This document shows, piece by piece, positions 12,659-24,600 of a stretch of DNA of 64,000 nt (its first letter is position 1; every line of letters begins with the position of its first letter). The DNA is from Ancylostoma caninum (taxonomy: Eukaryota; Nematoda; Chromadorea; Rhabditida; Ancylostomatidae): assembly GCA_037903475.1 (NCBI GenBank), contig JBAJFG010000545.1, forward strand, positions 1,054,001 to 1,118,000. The letters are read 5' to 3'. The position numbers and the translations under genes are program-made. The notes beneath the pieces are model-generated. The model did not search any database and was not told where the DNA came from. It saw only the letters and a program-made list of their open reading frames with translations.

Positions 12659-13117
12659 ACTTTTTGTAAAACCAATTCCAGAAATAAAACAGTCTGCAAA
12701 ATAAACAATTTATAGCGAGGATCCACAAGCGCTCGTCGCATGCACACGTAAAACAGCAGCAAAGCGATGGAAACAAGCCACTGTCCAAACTCAATAAGAT
12801 GGAGAAATGTGCTTTCCCACCACTGAGTGAGTAGCAAATGTAAGAACGCGGACACCAAGACCGCACACTTCAAACGAGTCTGCACAAATATGAGTCAAAC
12901 TTTCTTCTCTTATCATAGCAAAACAACGTTGGCAAAAGATAATAAGAAATAGGACGGGTTAGCCAGCATGGCGATACAAAGCGAACATGTTAAAAACGCT
13001 GATGCTAGTCAACTGGGCATCAATCCATAGTGCAATTCCAAATGCTGCATTGAATATGCAATGCTCAGTATTATAAAACAAACGCTGACAACACAGCGTT
13101 GATGCTAGAGCAGCCAT
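12655..13117 (-). CDS. Candidate small multi-pass membrane protein, unknown
   Basis: Exon 1 could run from the ATG at 13117, shortly behind an ATAACAG acceptor, to about 12998. Exon 2 follows the acceptor ATATTTGTGCAG and runs from 12881 to the TGA at 12657-12655. The protein is hydrophobic, with segments around CIFNAAFGIALWI, AVLVSAFLHLLL, WLVSIALLLFYV and LFILQTVLFLELVL. This is a plausible four-helix membrane protein of about 115 residues. The donor of exon 1 (AGC followed by GTTTTT) is weak, so exon 1 is uncertain. The TGA stop overlaps the ATG of the downstream gene in an ATGA arrangement, and that gene's acceptor lies inside this reading frame. I do not recognise the family; a distant FRAG1/DRAM-like protein is only a guess. 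Confidence 0.35.
12694..12705 (-). promoter_or_regulatory. Probable trans-splice acceptor of the minus-strand repeat-module gene
   Basis: TTTATTTTGCAG on the minus strand, 35 bases upstream of the ATG at 12658, with no exon upstream that would splice in frame to it. In nematodes this fits spliced-leader addition. It is embedded in the coding sequence of the overlapping membrane-protein frame. Confidence 0.5.
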
Positions 13118-15605
13118 GGAAATGCTGTTATACAGCTAGAAATATAAAATTTCCCGAAGAAATCAAAGAGTTCCTAGCTAACAGCCAAAGTATCCACAAT
13201 TTTCTGGATAGAGAACCCATTGATGAAAATTCACTTCGGAAACTTAAAAATTGGAAATGCTATCCCACTTTTTCGATAAATTACGTAATGTTCGTTCAGT
13301 TCATAGAAGTAACCAACTTTTATTTCCATGAATAAAATAATGCAAGGAATACGAACAAAATGCAAAAGTTCAAATAAGGTAGGAAGTTCAAAGACACGCC
13401 CTCTTTGGTGCCCCTTTCCAGGACTCACGATAATTCAAGTTTAGCGCTGTAAAATTACATATTCTTGGGGTGAAATACTAGTCAATATCGCCTGAAGTAT
13501 ATTTATGGTGCGGAGCGAGAGCGGCGCGAAGTACGAAAGGAGGGCGTGGCGTAACTGCCTATACAACTCGTTCACCACGACGTTTTTATGCGCCTCTCGC
13601 AAGAGGACACTTTGAGTTAATGCCAAGAATGCAGAGGAAGCGATCGTATCGCCAGCTCTATTCGCTTCATTAAATTAGAATTCTTGGTGGATCGTGAGTA
13701 AAGTATTCTCTACATCACCTGCACTAAACAACTGCAAGTAGTCAGGAAACCGAAGGCAATTCAATACTGTTTTGAGGTATCGCGTTGAACCCGACTCGAA
13801 CCGCTGCCATCCTAGGAATAGCATTAGATGGAGAAAATTACATTTATTGTATTCATGATGCACTCATCTCGTGGGAAAAGACCCTGGTGATATATTTACA
13901 AATTTATGACTTTGCCGAGCAGAAAATAGCAGAAAAGGGTGAACTGCGTCGCAAAAAAATGACGGGGCGTTTCCAATGCTGCGCGATTGGTCCGTTCTAA
14001 CCAAAGTCAGGCACTCTTTGGTTTGCCCACCCATAGTGCTGTTTTGTTTAAATGAGTCTGGGTGGGGTACTAAGTCCGTCTGAACGGACCAATCACGGAG
14101 CTCTAACGATACCCCTTTCTCCCTCACGATGCATTTCGTTCAAGCAACAAGAAATGCCAGGTCTCAGACCCTTTTCTCTTTTTGGAACGTCAATTAGGAT
14201 ATCTGGGGCACGCGACCTTCGCGGGTTCCCAGCTGTTTTGGTTTCAATCAGCCCACGCTGCAAAGAACCACGCAGTCAAGTAGATACCAGAATGGTGACG
14301 TTCAATAAGGCAATAAATATGTACTATGGAAGATCTAAACAAGAGCAGTTCTGATCTCTGATAAATGTGCACCAGGAGCGCAGTCCGAACAGCGAGGATG
14401 GGAGCAGCTGAGGGGAGAATGGCAGCAGCTGGAAGGAGGTGCTGCTAGGCTTTGTACTCGACGTACTACTGTGTTCGGGCTATGTTTCTGCTGCAAAATT
14501 GTCAGAGATAGACAACAAAGTGGAGTAAACGGCGCGATTTCCAAAGAATAGCATCTTTCTCTTATCAGCAAATTACGTTCAATGTCAGTCAATATCGGCG
14601 TTCACTACCAGAAAAGGTCGGATACATGTGTGAAAAGGTGAACGCTGCTTGCAACTGTTCTTAGGACCTTACAATCACTAAATGCAACCAGAAACGCCGT
14701 GAATGGTTTGCGCATAAGCACCAAAGAAGCAATATCGCATGCGTTCTGACATTCTTCTTTTCGCTATCAATCGATCAAATTTTGTTAGTTCAAGGAAAGA
14801 GCTATCCATCGCGTCTGAAGTGCGCTGATATGCCCTGAACTGAATAATGCAATGAAAATGAAGAAATAGATTTAGAGTTTTAACTCTAATCATCCAGACA
14901 GCCCGAGTGATTCAAGTATTCGAAAGAGTCATTGTACCTAAGTGCACGAGACATCTTCAACAGGCAGAATATAAATTTGTATGAAACTACTTAAAAATGA
15001 GGTAACACTACAAACTCTGAAGGATTCAACGAAACATATGTCGAAGCAGATGAATATAAGTATGAAAAACAATTATAACAGCGCATAACATAAAATCGTT
15101 TCCAGTCACTATGCCTGCAGTCGCCTGGGGTAACGTAACGACCGGCTGTCACCTCAGTAACTAGTCCCTAACATAACAACTAGTATAATGAGCATATACA
15201 ATTCGCGAAGTAATTACAGTAATCAGTTAGTTGGAATGACAACTTGATACGAAAGCGTCATGTTTGCCTGAATAACTGGAAATCGCCAAAAAAAACATTA
15301 GTCACGATAGAGAGCAATTGTTGCCAAGCATGGCCTCGCAAATTGAATGGGCATAGATACACACTGTCCCACGATGCACTTCTATGCCTACGTGTGAACT
15401 GAAATAACGTTTCATGATGGGAAAACTAAAGAACTACACCATGACTGTTCATCGAGTGGCTGGACCTTCAATCAGGACGACTCATCAGACTTGGTAGAAA
15501 ATTAAAACGCTAAGAACAACAAAAAGTAAAAACTGATTTAAACTATGAAGAGGAAAAACAATGCATCCAACAGGAAGCAGAAAACAATTTCATAAAGAGT
15601 AACAA
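13118..15605. other. Intergenic; nothing recognised
   Basis: No exon with good splice context was found. A 13-bp inverted repeat (GATTGGTCCGTTC at 13985-13997, complement at 14082-14094) and several overlapping open frames near 14.0-14.6 kb look like repeat-derived sequence. Confidence 0.3.
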
Positions 15606-18600
15606 TCATGCCGACAGCTTTGTCGATTTTACAGTGCTCACACGAATTCCTCTGGATTCACCACTGTATTTCTGCATTTCCTTTCGCACTGTTCCTACCT
15701 GTGAGCGCACTTTCTTCACCGCTTCCTTGTACCTCTTACGGTTCTTTGTCTGAAAAGAATTTTTAAAATCATCCACTTCTCGCGGCAGATCTGCAGTTTT
15801 CCACAAAATTATTTAGAGGGCATTTCGATCTATTAGGCTGAGGAAAAATAAATATCAGCTGCTCTCGTTTTCTTACTTTCCAAGAGTGTTCACATTTTTA
15901 GAGATGCGTGTATACTGACTTTGAAGGGCAAATCACGGTGCGTCTACCAATATGTATGTGTTCGTTGACATTGTTCGTATTTCGATAGTTCGAAGTTCAG
16001 AAGACGACCGACCAAAATTGTGGGGAATTTTTTCCGAGCTTTATTCAGCTTTAAGCAAGGTAAGCCAGCAGTAGAACTGTACATAGTTTCTTTTCACGCA
16101 TTTAGATAATATCTGCTTTCGGCTACATCCTGCGTTCAACCTGCTATGCCGGTCACCCAGCTGCTATGTGCGTATGGCGGATATGTACAGCGGTAAAGAA
16201 AACTACTGCCAAACTGGTTCCAAAGCCGCGGCCTTACGACGGTATTTCCACAGCGGTGGATCTTCGAGATTTGTTTTGCCCAAAGGTCTCGCATATTCTC
16301 ACCTTTTCAAACATTTCCAATTCATTTTAGTAGCGTTAAACAAATTGAACTAAATAACTGGTTTCCGCCAATCCTAGTGAATATATTTTGGCACAAAAAA
16401 TCCAAGACGTCACACTCTGATCCTGCAGGACATGCTGGGATAAGGTCCCTCTATTGCCTGCTGTTACTTTACGCCGATGAAAGGGAGTGGAAGAACAATC
16501 ACTACAGTGGCAACTTCCGTTTACCCATACCATCTCAGTTGTCGCCATGGAAATTTGCACAACAGGATATGATAACGAAAAACACGCTCATAAATCGCCT
16601 GTAGGATAGCAAATGATCGTGTAATAATGTTACAAAAAAGCTACTGCTGTTTGAAAAACCTCATAAAGCAGTCAGTGTTATGAACTCTCAGGTAATTGAA
16701 GTTCTTTTTTCTCAATTTAGATCAGATCGGAGGACAAAACCCATAATTTAGTTTAATTTATGCAGTGACACCAGACTGCGTCAATGAATATTCCACGACC
16801 AATCAGTTGTGCGTTTAATAGTGAGTATCAAAATTATAACTGTATAGATCCAGCCGAAATGATGGCAGGAAAAAAAAAACTTTAATCTCAAAGCATGCCG
16901 CTAAGATCCCACACCAAGGACTGAAAGTCCACCAACAATGAACAGCAGCAGAAACGAAAATTCTTGGCAAAATGAGGTTTCTCTACTGTTTTTACTGTAA
17001 TACTCACCCTCAGAGATGTTTTTTTCTTTTCGAAATTTAACTAATCTCTTTTCGGAGCACCAAAAGCGTGAAAATAGCGCAACGAAGTACTCGGTCATGC
17101 CTAACAAGGAAAAAAGAATCGTATACGTCCCAGACAATTTATCGTGCCTTACTTCAACAGTGACTCATCTGAAGCGTACAAGTAAAGCGATTCGAATGCC
17201 TCTTCGGCGCCGCCCAAAAACCGACGTCGATTCGAGCGACTTCACAGAAGACGGCCAGTTACGCATTCAAAAACCTATGCGCCAGGAATAGCGCAAAAAT
17301 ACAACGCCCAACGCCTTAGCGAGTTCATAGTAGCGTCAGGATACGGAATAAGAAGTACGGATTTCTGGTCAGTACGCCACTTGCAACAGGAGCGAAAAAA
17401 AAACACTACAGAAGTAAGCCTGCGATAACTTTTTTTTCGAATTTGATTAGCCTCATTGCAGGTTCTTACAGCTTCGCCTGTGCAGCTTCCCGAAACACAA
17501 CTTTTTCAGAAGAAATGATTTTCAAGAAATTGGAGAGGTAAGGTATCGTACGTGTAGCCGGTCATGCATGACGAAAAGAACGCGCTAATCACCTCTCGCG
17601 TCATCCTCATTAAGAACAGTATGAATATCTCTGCGAACACAAAAGGACCATGAAATTACCAGATGTCATATGTCGACACAAGTTCATTGCCAATTATAAA
17701 ATCTCGAAAATACGGTAATTACTTGAAGCGCCAATTTGTATAAATATAGGAAATGTGGATATGAATATCATATTGTGCAGTAACTATGTATCTCAGGGAA
17801 CTAACTTTGTATGGAAATAACGCTGCGATAAATCCCAAATTAGCGAAGATACGTCATCGGAAAATTTGTGAATCTTTCAGCAGAACTTAGAGACTATGCG
17901 ATGACTCGCCAATTTTTAGTTGTGCCAAAAGATGAATTATTCCCTGCGAATTATCCCAAGTAAGTCATTTTTTGCCAAAATTCATTCCTAGAACCTTTCC
18001 AACAATAGCTTCAATAATAAATTTTCCTCAGCCAAGTGGAATAAAATGAATGCCGTAATTCAGCAAGTGCACCACTAATGACCGCAGTACACATAGTAAT
18101 TAACCCTTGGAATTTCTCCTGGCCGTTTCCGCACTTTCAACGAATGAAGAATTCAAAGGGAGTAGGGGGTGCGAAGTACTTCGAAAGAGTTCGGCGAAAA
18201 TAAGATAGGTCAATTATTCAGAAGTAAATGCGCGACTTGTACTTACCTTGGCAATTCTAGGCGTCTTATTCTTCTTGCCCTTTGATTCTGTAGCGAAGTT
18301 CTTCTCGATCTGTTTATTGGCCTTCCTCCTCTCTTCTGGTGACAAATCTTCGTTATCTAGCAACCCACTGTTCTCTTCACCAACAGCTTTCATAACCACG
18401 TTCTCATGTTCTTTCTGTAATGATGAGTAGTTATGAATAACCAGAAAAAATAATTTGTATAGCACCAAGCATTGCACCAAGCAACGTGTCACACAGAAGA
18501 GACGAGAATTGAGCGTTCTCTGGACCTCGTACACTTTTTGTTGAAAATTTGACAAAAAAAAAAAACAAAATTGACAACGAAATTTGAGCTTAACCAATCT

Positions 18601-21600
18601 TAATTACCACTGAATGGAGCTATTAATGCCATATGAGTATCCAAGGAGGAAGCACTAGTATTTTACTGCTTCTCGAACTGATGGGATCTCTTTTCCCATC
18701 CTCTTATTTAATTCGAGCTCAATCTCTGATATCCTAATATTCTCGTTTTTAACAAGACTTGCTACCTCTTTTTCTCATTACCAATTCCCTAACGATCCCA
18801 ACAATTCTCAGTCTCCGTTCAATAAAAACACTAATAATGTAGTTAGCATTCATACATACACAAATATTTGTTAATATTTGACCAAAAGAGATATAATCAA
18901 TGTTTAAATAAACACACAGGAGGAAGGAAACGAAGGGCGGTCTTCGCGTCTTTTTTTGTTGTATGGTAATCCCATTGTTTACACGTCTATGAACACAAAT
19001 CGCCCATCGTCATTGAACAATTCCCTGATGATCTGATGAGGATTCCCCTTTGAATAGATTGAAAAAGATGCGATAAACCAAAATTCGACGGGATGTGTGA
19101 GTTGCTCAAAAGAATTAGCCTCTGATAAGAGATGCAAGAACATTACAAATGATCATGAATGAGGACTGCAAGAAAATGCAAAGAGAGACAACTGAAAAAA
19201 TGCAAAAAGAGATGGGTAGGCAATATTGGGCATAGAACTGCAACACGAAGTTTAGCAATAGTATGAGCATCTCATAATTTATAATGATGAAATCTCCAGA
19301 GTGGATGAAAAGACAACTGGTTACTATTTACTCACTCACCATTTGCATTGGAGCATTTTCCTGAGAAAAGTGATTACCTGTGCTTGTTTTATTAAACAAA
19401 CGATAAGCCGTGACTGCATGCAGCTTCGCAAATTCTCACTACCTGTGTGGAACAATTTCTAACTCAGCAAAAGATTTCCCAAGAATAGTAAGCCAGCTAA
19501 AACGTAGAAAAGGCATAAACGTGCCAGCAACTGCCGATTTTTCCAAAGATGTGAATCATGCATCGCCAGCACAACGGGCAAGCAAACGTGCCTCTCGTTC
19601 CACATGTTAAGGGAATAACGTTGTACATGTACTTCCAAAAACGTTATGAAATTGATTTTTAATCTACCTTTTTGACAATAAGAATCAGGAAGACAGTAAA
19701 AGACTTGTGAACAAGGTAATACAAAATTTTCAACTAGTTTGAAAATCAAAAAAAAAAAACTGGATCCCTAACCACTCTCGTGGAAGAGGGCCGCGTTCAG
19801 AAATGCTACATACTATGCATAATCCTGTATGGCTCATAGGATTTCATATATTTTTCATGAGAATATCCGGTCTTTTACAATAATGAGAGCGTTCTTCGAA
19901 CGTATTCTGTATTCCCATGCATATAAGTGCAGATTTCACAAAAAAAAAGTCTACAAGGGACAATGGTGGACACAATTATCTGATGACGATTCTCCTCAGA
20001 AAACGAGTCCGTATCAGGTGGAATCATTACCGCCTTTTCTAAGAGAAGCACATTAACGCTGCACTTATTCTGATGATGACAGGCATTAGTGAGGCTTGTG
20101 CGCATGCACTTTTCTTGTTAAGTACGTCGAAGTTCATTAGTACTCCTGAGTGCTTTTGAAAAGCCTATAGACGGAGCACCAACAGGGGAGCGTCAAGTCT
20201 TTAGACAAGCATAATTGCCCATTAAAGCGTGAACATAACTGAACATTTTAGTAGTTGATACTAACTTATTGCATATTTACGAACCATTATATTTCAACTT
20301 TGAGAAGCCGCTCCCCTGGTGGAGGCCGGAACTTGGAATGCAGAGTGGGGCATTGGGTACGATATGCAAGCAGTTGAAGATTTCGCCCCAACATTTTCCT
20401 ACATCTTTGGGAAGGAACTTCAACTTCCCATGGTAAGTAACCCTTACACTGCAGAGCCTACAGAAAACCAATTCGGAGCTCAATGTTTTCATCAAAAAAT
20501 GGACTCAGAAGGGCTTCTACGGTGACTTTCAAAGCTGTACAAACTCGTAGTATAGTCTGTTTCGCCAGCGATGATAGTTGAGTATTCGTGCACAGTGTCT
20601 GTTTTTCTCTGGACCCTCTCCAATTTCTGCACACTTTCCCGCCCTCTTCTTCTCTGGTGGCGTTTCTCCAACTATCCTCCCCCGTGGAACAGACTATAAC
20701 ACATCTGGAACCAACACCCACGCAGCGGAATATACAGTGGACGCCAGTTACGATTGCATGTCTCCGCGGCTTGGAGCGGCGTACCACATACGCGGTGCGG
20801 CTGGGCGCTATGGAGGTTGTGTGTTACCTGTTGCCTTGCCCGCGTTGCGTAGACGGTGCGCCGCTCCAGGCCGCGGGAGGTGCAGTCGTGATTGACGCCC
20901 CCCCCCCCCGTATCAACACTTCATGCGAAAACTCGTCTCATATGAGCAATTACACTCACATCGTCCTATATAACATATCAGTAGCGTTGGATAATGTAAT
21001 ATTATACCTCACAATAATAGCATGACAGTGTCTCCAATGCAACTAATGCGTCACCGCCAGCTCCAAACAGTGAGCTATAGTGCATAATAACAACGCTGCT
21101 AGCAATCAAACTAGGAAAGACTCACTATTCGTTAGCAAAAATTTCACAGGGAGTACTTCTGCTGTGCTGGAATGGCTTATGGTACTCTAGCAAGGTAGAA
21201 AGAGATCAAAACTTGTAGTGACCATGAAGTACTGATTTTTTTTTTTGTTCCACAGTGTCACCTAGAAAAAAAAACTCGGGTTGGGATGGCATTTCCATCG
21301 CACACCTGCCTGCTACAAATATGAGTTGTGAGTGTTCACACTTTCCGAAATGGGAGATGAAGACAATTGGTAGGAGGTGTAAACAGCATTAGGTGTTAAC
21401 ATAAGCCCTTGCGCTTTTTGCGTTGTTTCCAATACTGCCGCTTTTCCGCAAGGTGCTCTACACCTTCTTAAAGCGCTTTTTTTGCGCTACAACCTTATCA
21501 TCATGCGGTTTCACAGAATTTTGAATTACTTAATTTTTAGGCTTAAGAAGAGAAACGCCAATTTAAGGAAAAACACCTTTCTCCTTGTATTCAGCAGGGA

Positions 21601-24600
21601 CCAGGAAACACCCGATACTGTTTGACGGTTTAAGCTCTGTAGAATATAAACGTGGAAGAAAGTCAGCAATGGACCTGTTGCATGGCCAGTTTGACGTTGC
21701 TGGCAAGAGTGGGGTCCGACGTTCTAATGGGGTAAGATGACTGGACCGTTACGATTCGATCCTTTCAGCAGGATTACCGCAGTTGTTTGGTAGCTTCAAA
21801 AAGTATAATGTTCATCTAGGCCATAAGATCCCTCTGAACGATTCCCAGCTGTTCACAGAAGAAATCTGTTCAGTCAAAGTGGCTGGTTTCATTGAAACCA
21901 AATATGTCTTTATTGAGCTTGGAAAATCACTGATGACCAGTCATTTCAAGCAAAACGTCTCTTCCACACCTAGTAGAGGTCGCCTGCTTAATTTTGATGG
22001 CCTTTTGAGCTTTAACTGAATGCCATGATAGGAAACTGTCGGTTGCGCTCTTTCTCATTGGCTCATTGCTCCAATCGCAGGCTTAAAACTCAAGCATACT
22101 GTCATTTTAGAAAAAAGCACTTCACAACTCTCTTGTAGAGGAGGACTAGCGCTTTGGAACTGTATATGAGCCATAGCCAAAAGATAACAAATAGGGGGAG
22201 AAAAGTGCATCCAAAAAAAGCGCAAGGACTTATGCTAACACCTAATATATGGACTAGATGGGAACATCCTGGTGGTGCATTATGAAATGAGGAGAGTGGA
22301 ACAGAAGCAATGAGAATGGTTTGATGGTTTAGAGGTAATGAATCCACTCTCAAAGTCTTGAGACAAAGAAGTGAAGAGAGATACAATGCATTATTAATAG
22401 TGTGGCATATGACGGTCTTACTGAAATGACACAGGCAAGCAATGAAGAGATGGAACGCCTAAGTGAATTTTGAAGAAGATTATATGATATGCGTGGGTAG
22501 AAAATAGGTTGTACAGGGGAGACAAGTGGAGTGAAAGATAGAATTTCAGAACAATAAAATTCTAAAAATGATACGAAAGAGATATCAACAGTATTTCCAC
22601 AATGGTGCCAGCACTACAAGCTTCAGGCGCTGCGTGCTCAAGAACACTGAGAAAGGAGCTGTAGTAACCGGCATCTATTTCCCCCTAAACTGACTGGGTT
22701 CGGTTTCGGTCACAGCAACAAAGCCACCCGTCAGAATCGCTAATTCTAGTTAGGATAAGTTGATTCTTCCTGGTACTGCAATCAAATGGCAATGAGTTCA
22801 GATCGTTTGAGTCCACAAAAAAAATGTAATTGGTATATAGCTAGTATTGATTCAGAAGCTCAAGTCAAAGGCTAGAGGCCGAGCAGCGGAGAAGCGAAAA
22901 AAATCGGAATAAAAACATTAAAATACGTAAGAACACTTCAGAATTATATTGGAATAAAATGCACGCTCTCATAATACTGCAATGATCAACAAACTTAACC
23001 AATGCTCTAAAGTTTTTAAACAGTTTTCAATCCACAAATAGCTCAAATAGTTCTAAATGGCGAAGAAAACAAAAAATTTCACCTGAACAGATTTTTCCGG
23101 AAGAGGTTCAACAACAACAGACTCAATTGGTTCTCCGAGCGATGCCTTCTTTACCAGCCTCTTGAGAGCAGTGGCATTCTTATCCAAAAATGTGTCCACA
23201 TGTTTGATCATCTAGAAAAACGGACGAAATTGTACAAACAGAAAGCAAAGTGTCTCACAGTACGCACTGACGAGAACCTGACCTTAGAGAATCTCTCAAT
23301 CTTGTCCATTACCGGATGGGAATCAATCAATTCATCTGTGGGGTTCTTCTTAGCCAGGGATTCAGCTTTGAGTTTCAAAAAGAACATCATATTCAGTATG
23401 TACCTGAATAACACGTGGTTATCAAGGGAATATGAATTCCCATGGATCCGAAACAAAAGGCAATGGCCAATAAAGTGTATCAGTGGGGAAAAAATGACCT
23501 CCTAACCAGAACTAGCTTCACAAGCAAGGAACATGAAAGCAATACATTAAGTTATAGGACAATATTAAGATAAACGCGAGAGAATGAAAAAAAATCGCCA
23601 ACGGGATTTTTTGATCCTTTTTCATGACAAAGGCGAACTGAGGAGCAAAATTAGATTTTCGTTCTAGTGATGTAGTACTAATGATAGTCCAATTGCGATA
23701 AAGTGAAGAGTCATTTCTAAAAGCTTCGTCAGTCAGATGGCATGGATTCGATGAGGTTGAGGCTCCATCGCCGTGAATAAAACTTCTGATTCTCCAGTAA
23801 GCATCAACTTGGGCAGACCCAAACAGGTAGATGACTTCGTGATAAGTAATGTGGAAGGTTTTAGCACTACTTCACCGTTCCATTTTCAATATGAGCGAAT
23901 CTTTGAAGGAAAAAAATGAAAAGTGGCTTCCAATTTGCGTAAATTGATCCCGTAATATCCTTGTTACCATAGCTCAATGTAACCCGCATAAATAGCTTTG
24001 CTATAAGCTTCAAAAAAGCTTCTCTTGTTCATACCGCTCCGCAAAGCAAATCGAGAAAAACAGTACGGGGAATCAACAGCACCTCCACACCTTATAACCA
24101 ATGAGTGGTGCTTCCCAGTTGCCGAAGCTTGAGAAAGCAAGAAGATAAGCAGCAGAAGAGACATGGGGAAAGGGAACAGCAAGTTTGGCGAGTGCAAACG
24201 CCCTCAACAGGGAGGAAAGAATAGTCTCGAAAGAGAAAAAATGGGTGGACAGGCAAAAACCTAGGAATCTTGGTGAAATTCAATACCTGCTCAGTTGCTA
24301 AGACAGCACTGATCAGCAACAAGCTTACAAAAAGCTCGCAAATGGACTGCAGTATTTGTATGAGTATAGTGGGGATTCAATAACTGGTGTCATGAAACTA
24401 TGCCTATAGGCATAATACGACACATGAGGATTGAAAGAGCAGCAAGAAAGAGGAAATCATAAATGAAGAAGGCCTCACGTCGTATACACATCGTGTACCA
24501 ACAGAAGTTGTTTCCGAACGTTAGATGTGCTTGGAAGCATCTGAATCACAGCTGCTAACGGTTCCACGATCACCTTCATCAGATCCTTCTGCAATGCTAC

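Noticed and set aside
17016..17291. 91-codon plus-strand open frame
   Set aside because: A different frame with good splice junctions at 17181/17248 and 17413/17462 reads better, so this frame is considered a decoy.
20319..20525. Possible exon ending in ATG/GTAAGT
   Set aside because: All three frames are open and no phase-compatible partner exon or known domain could be found.
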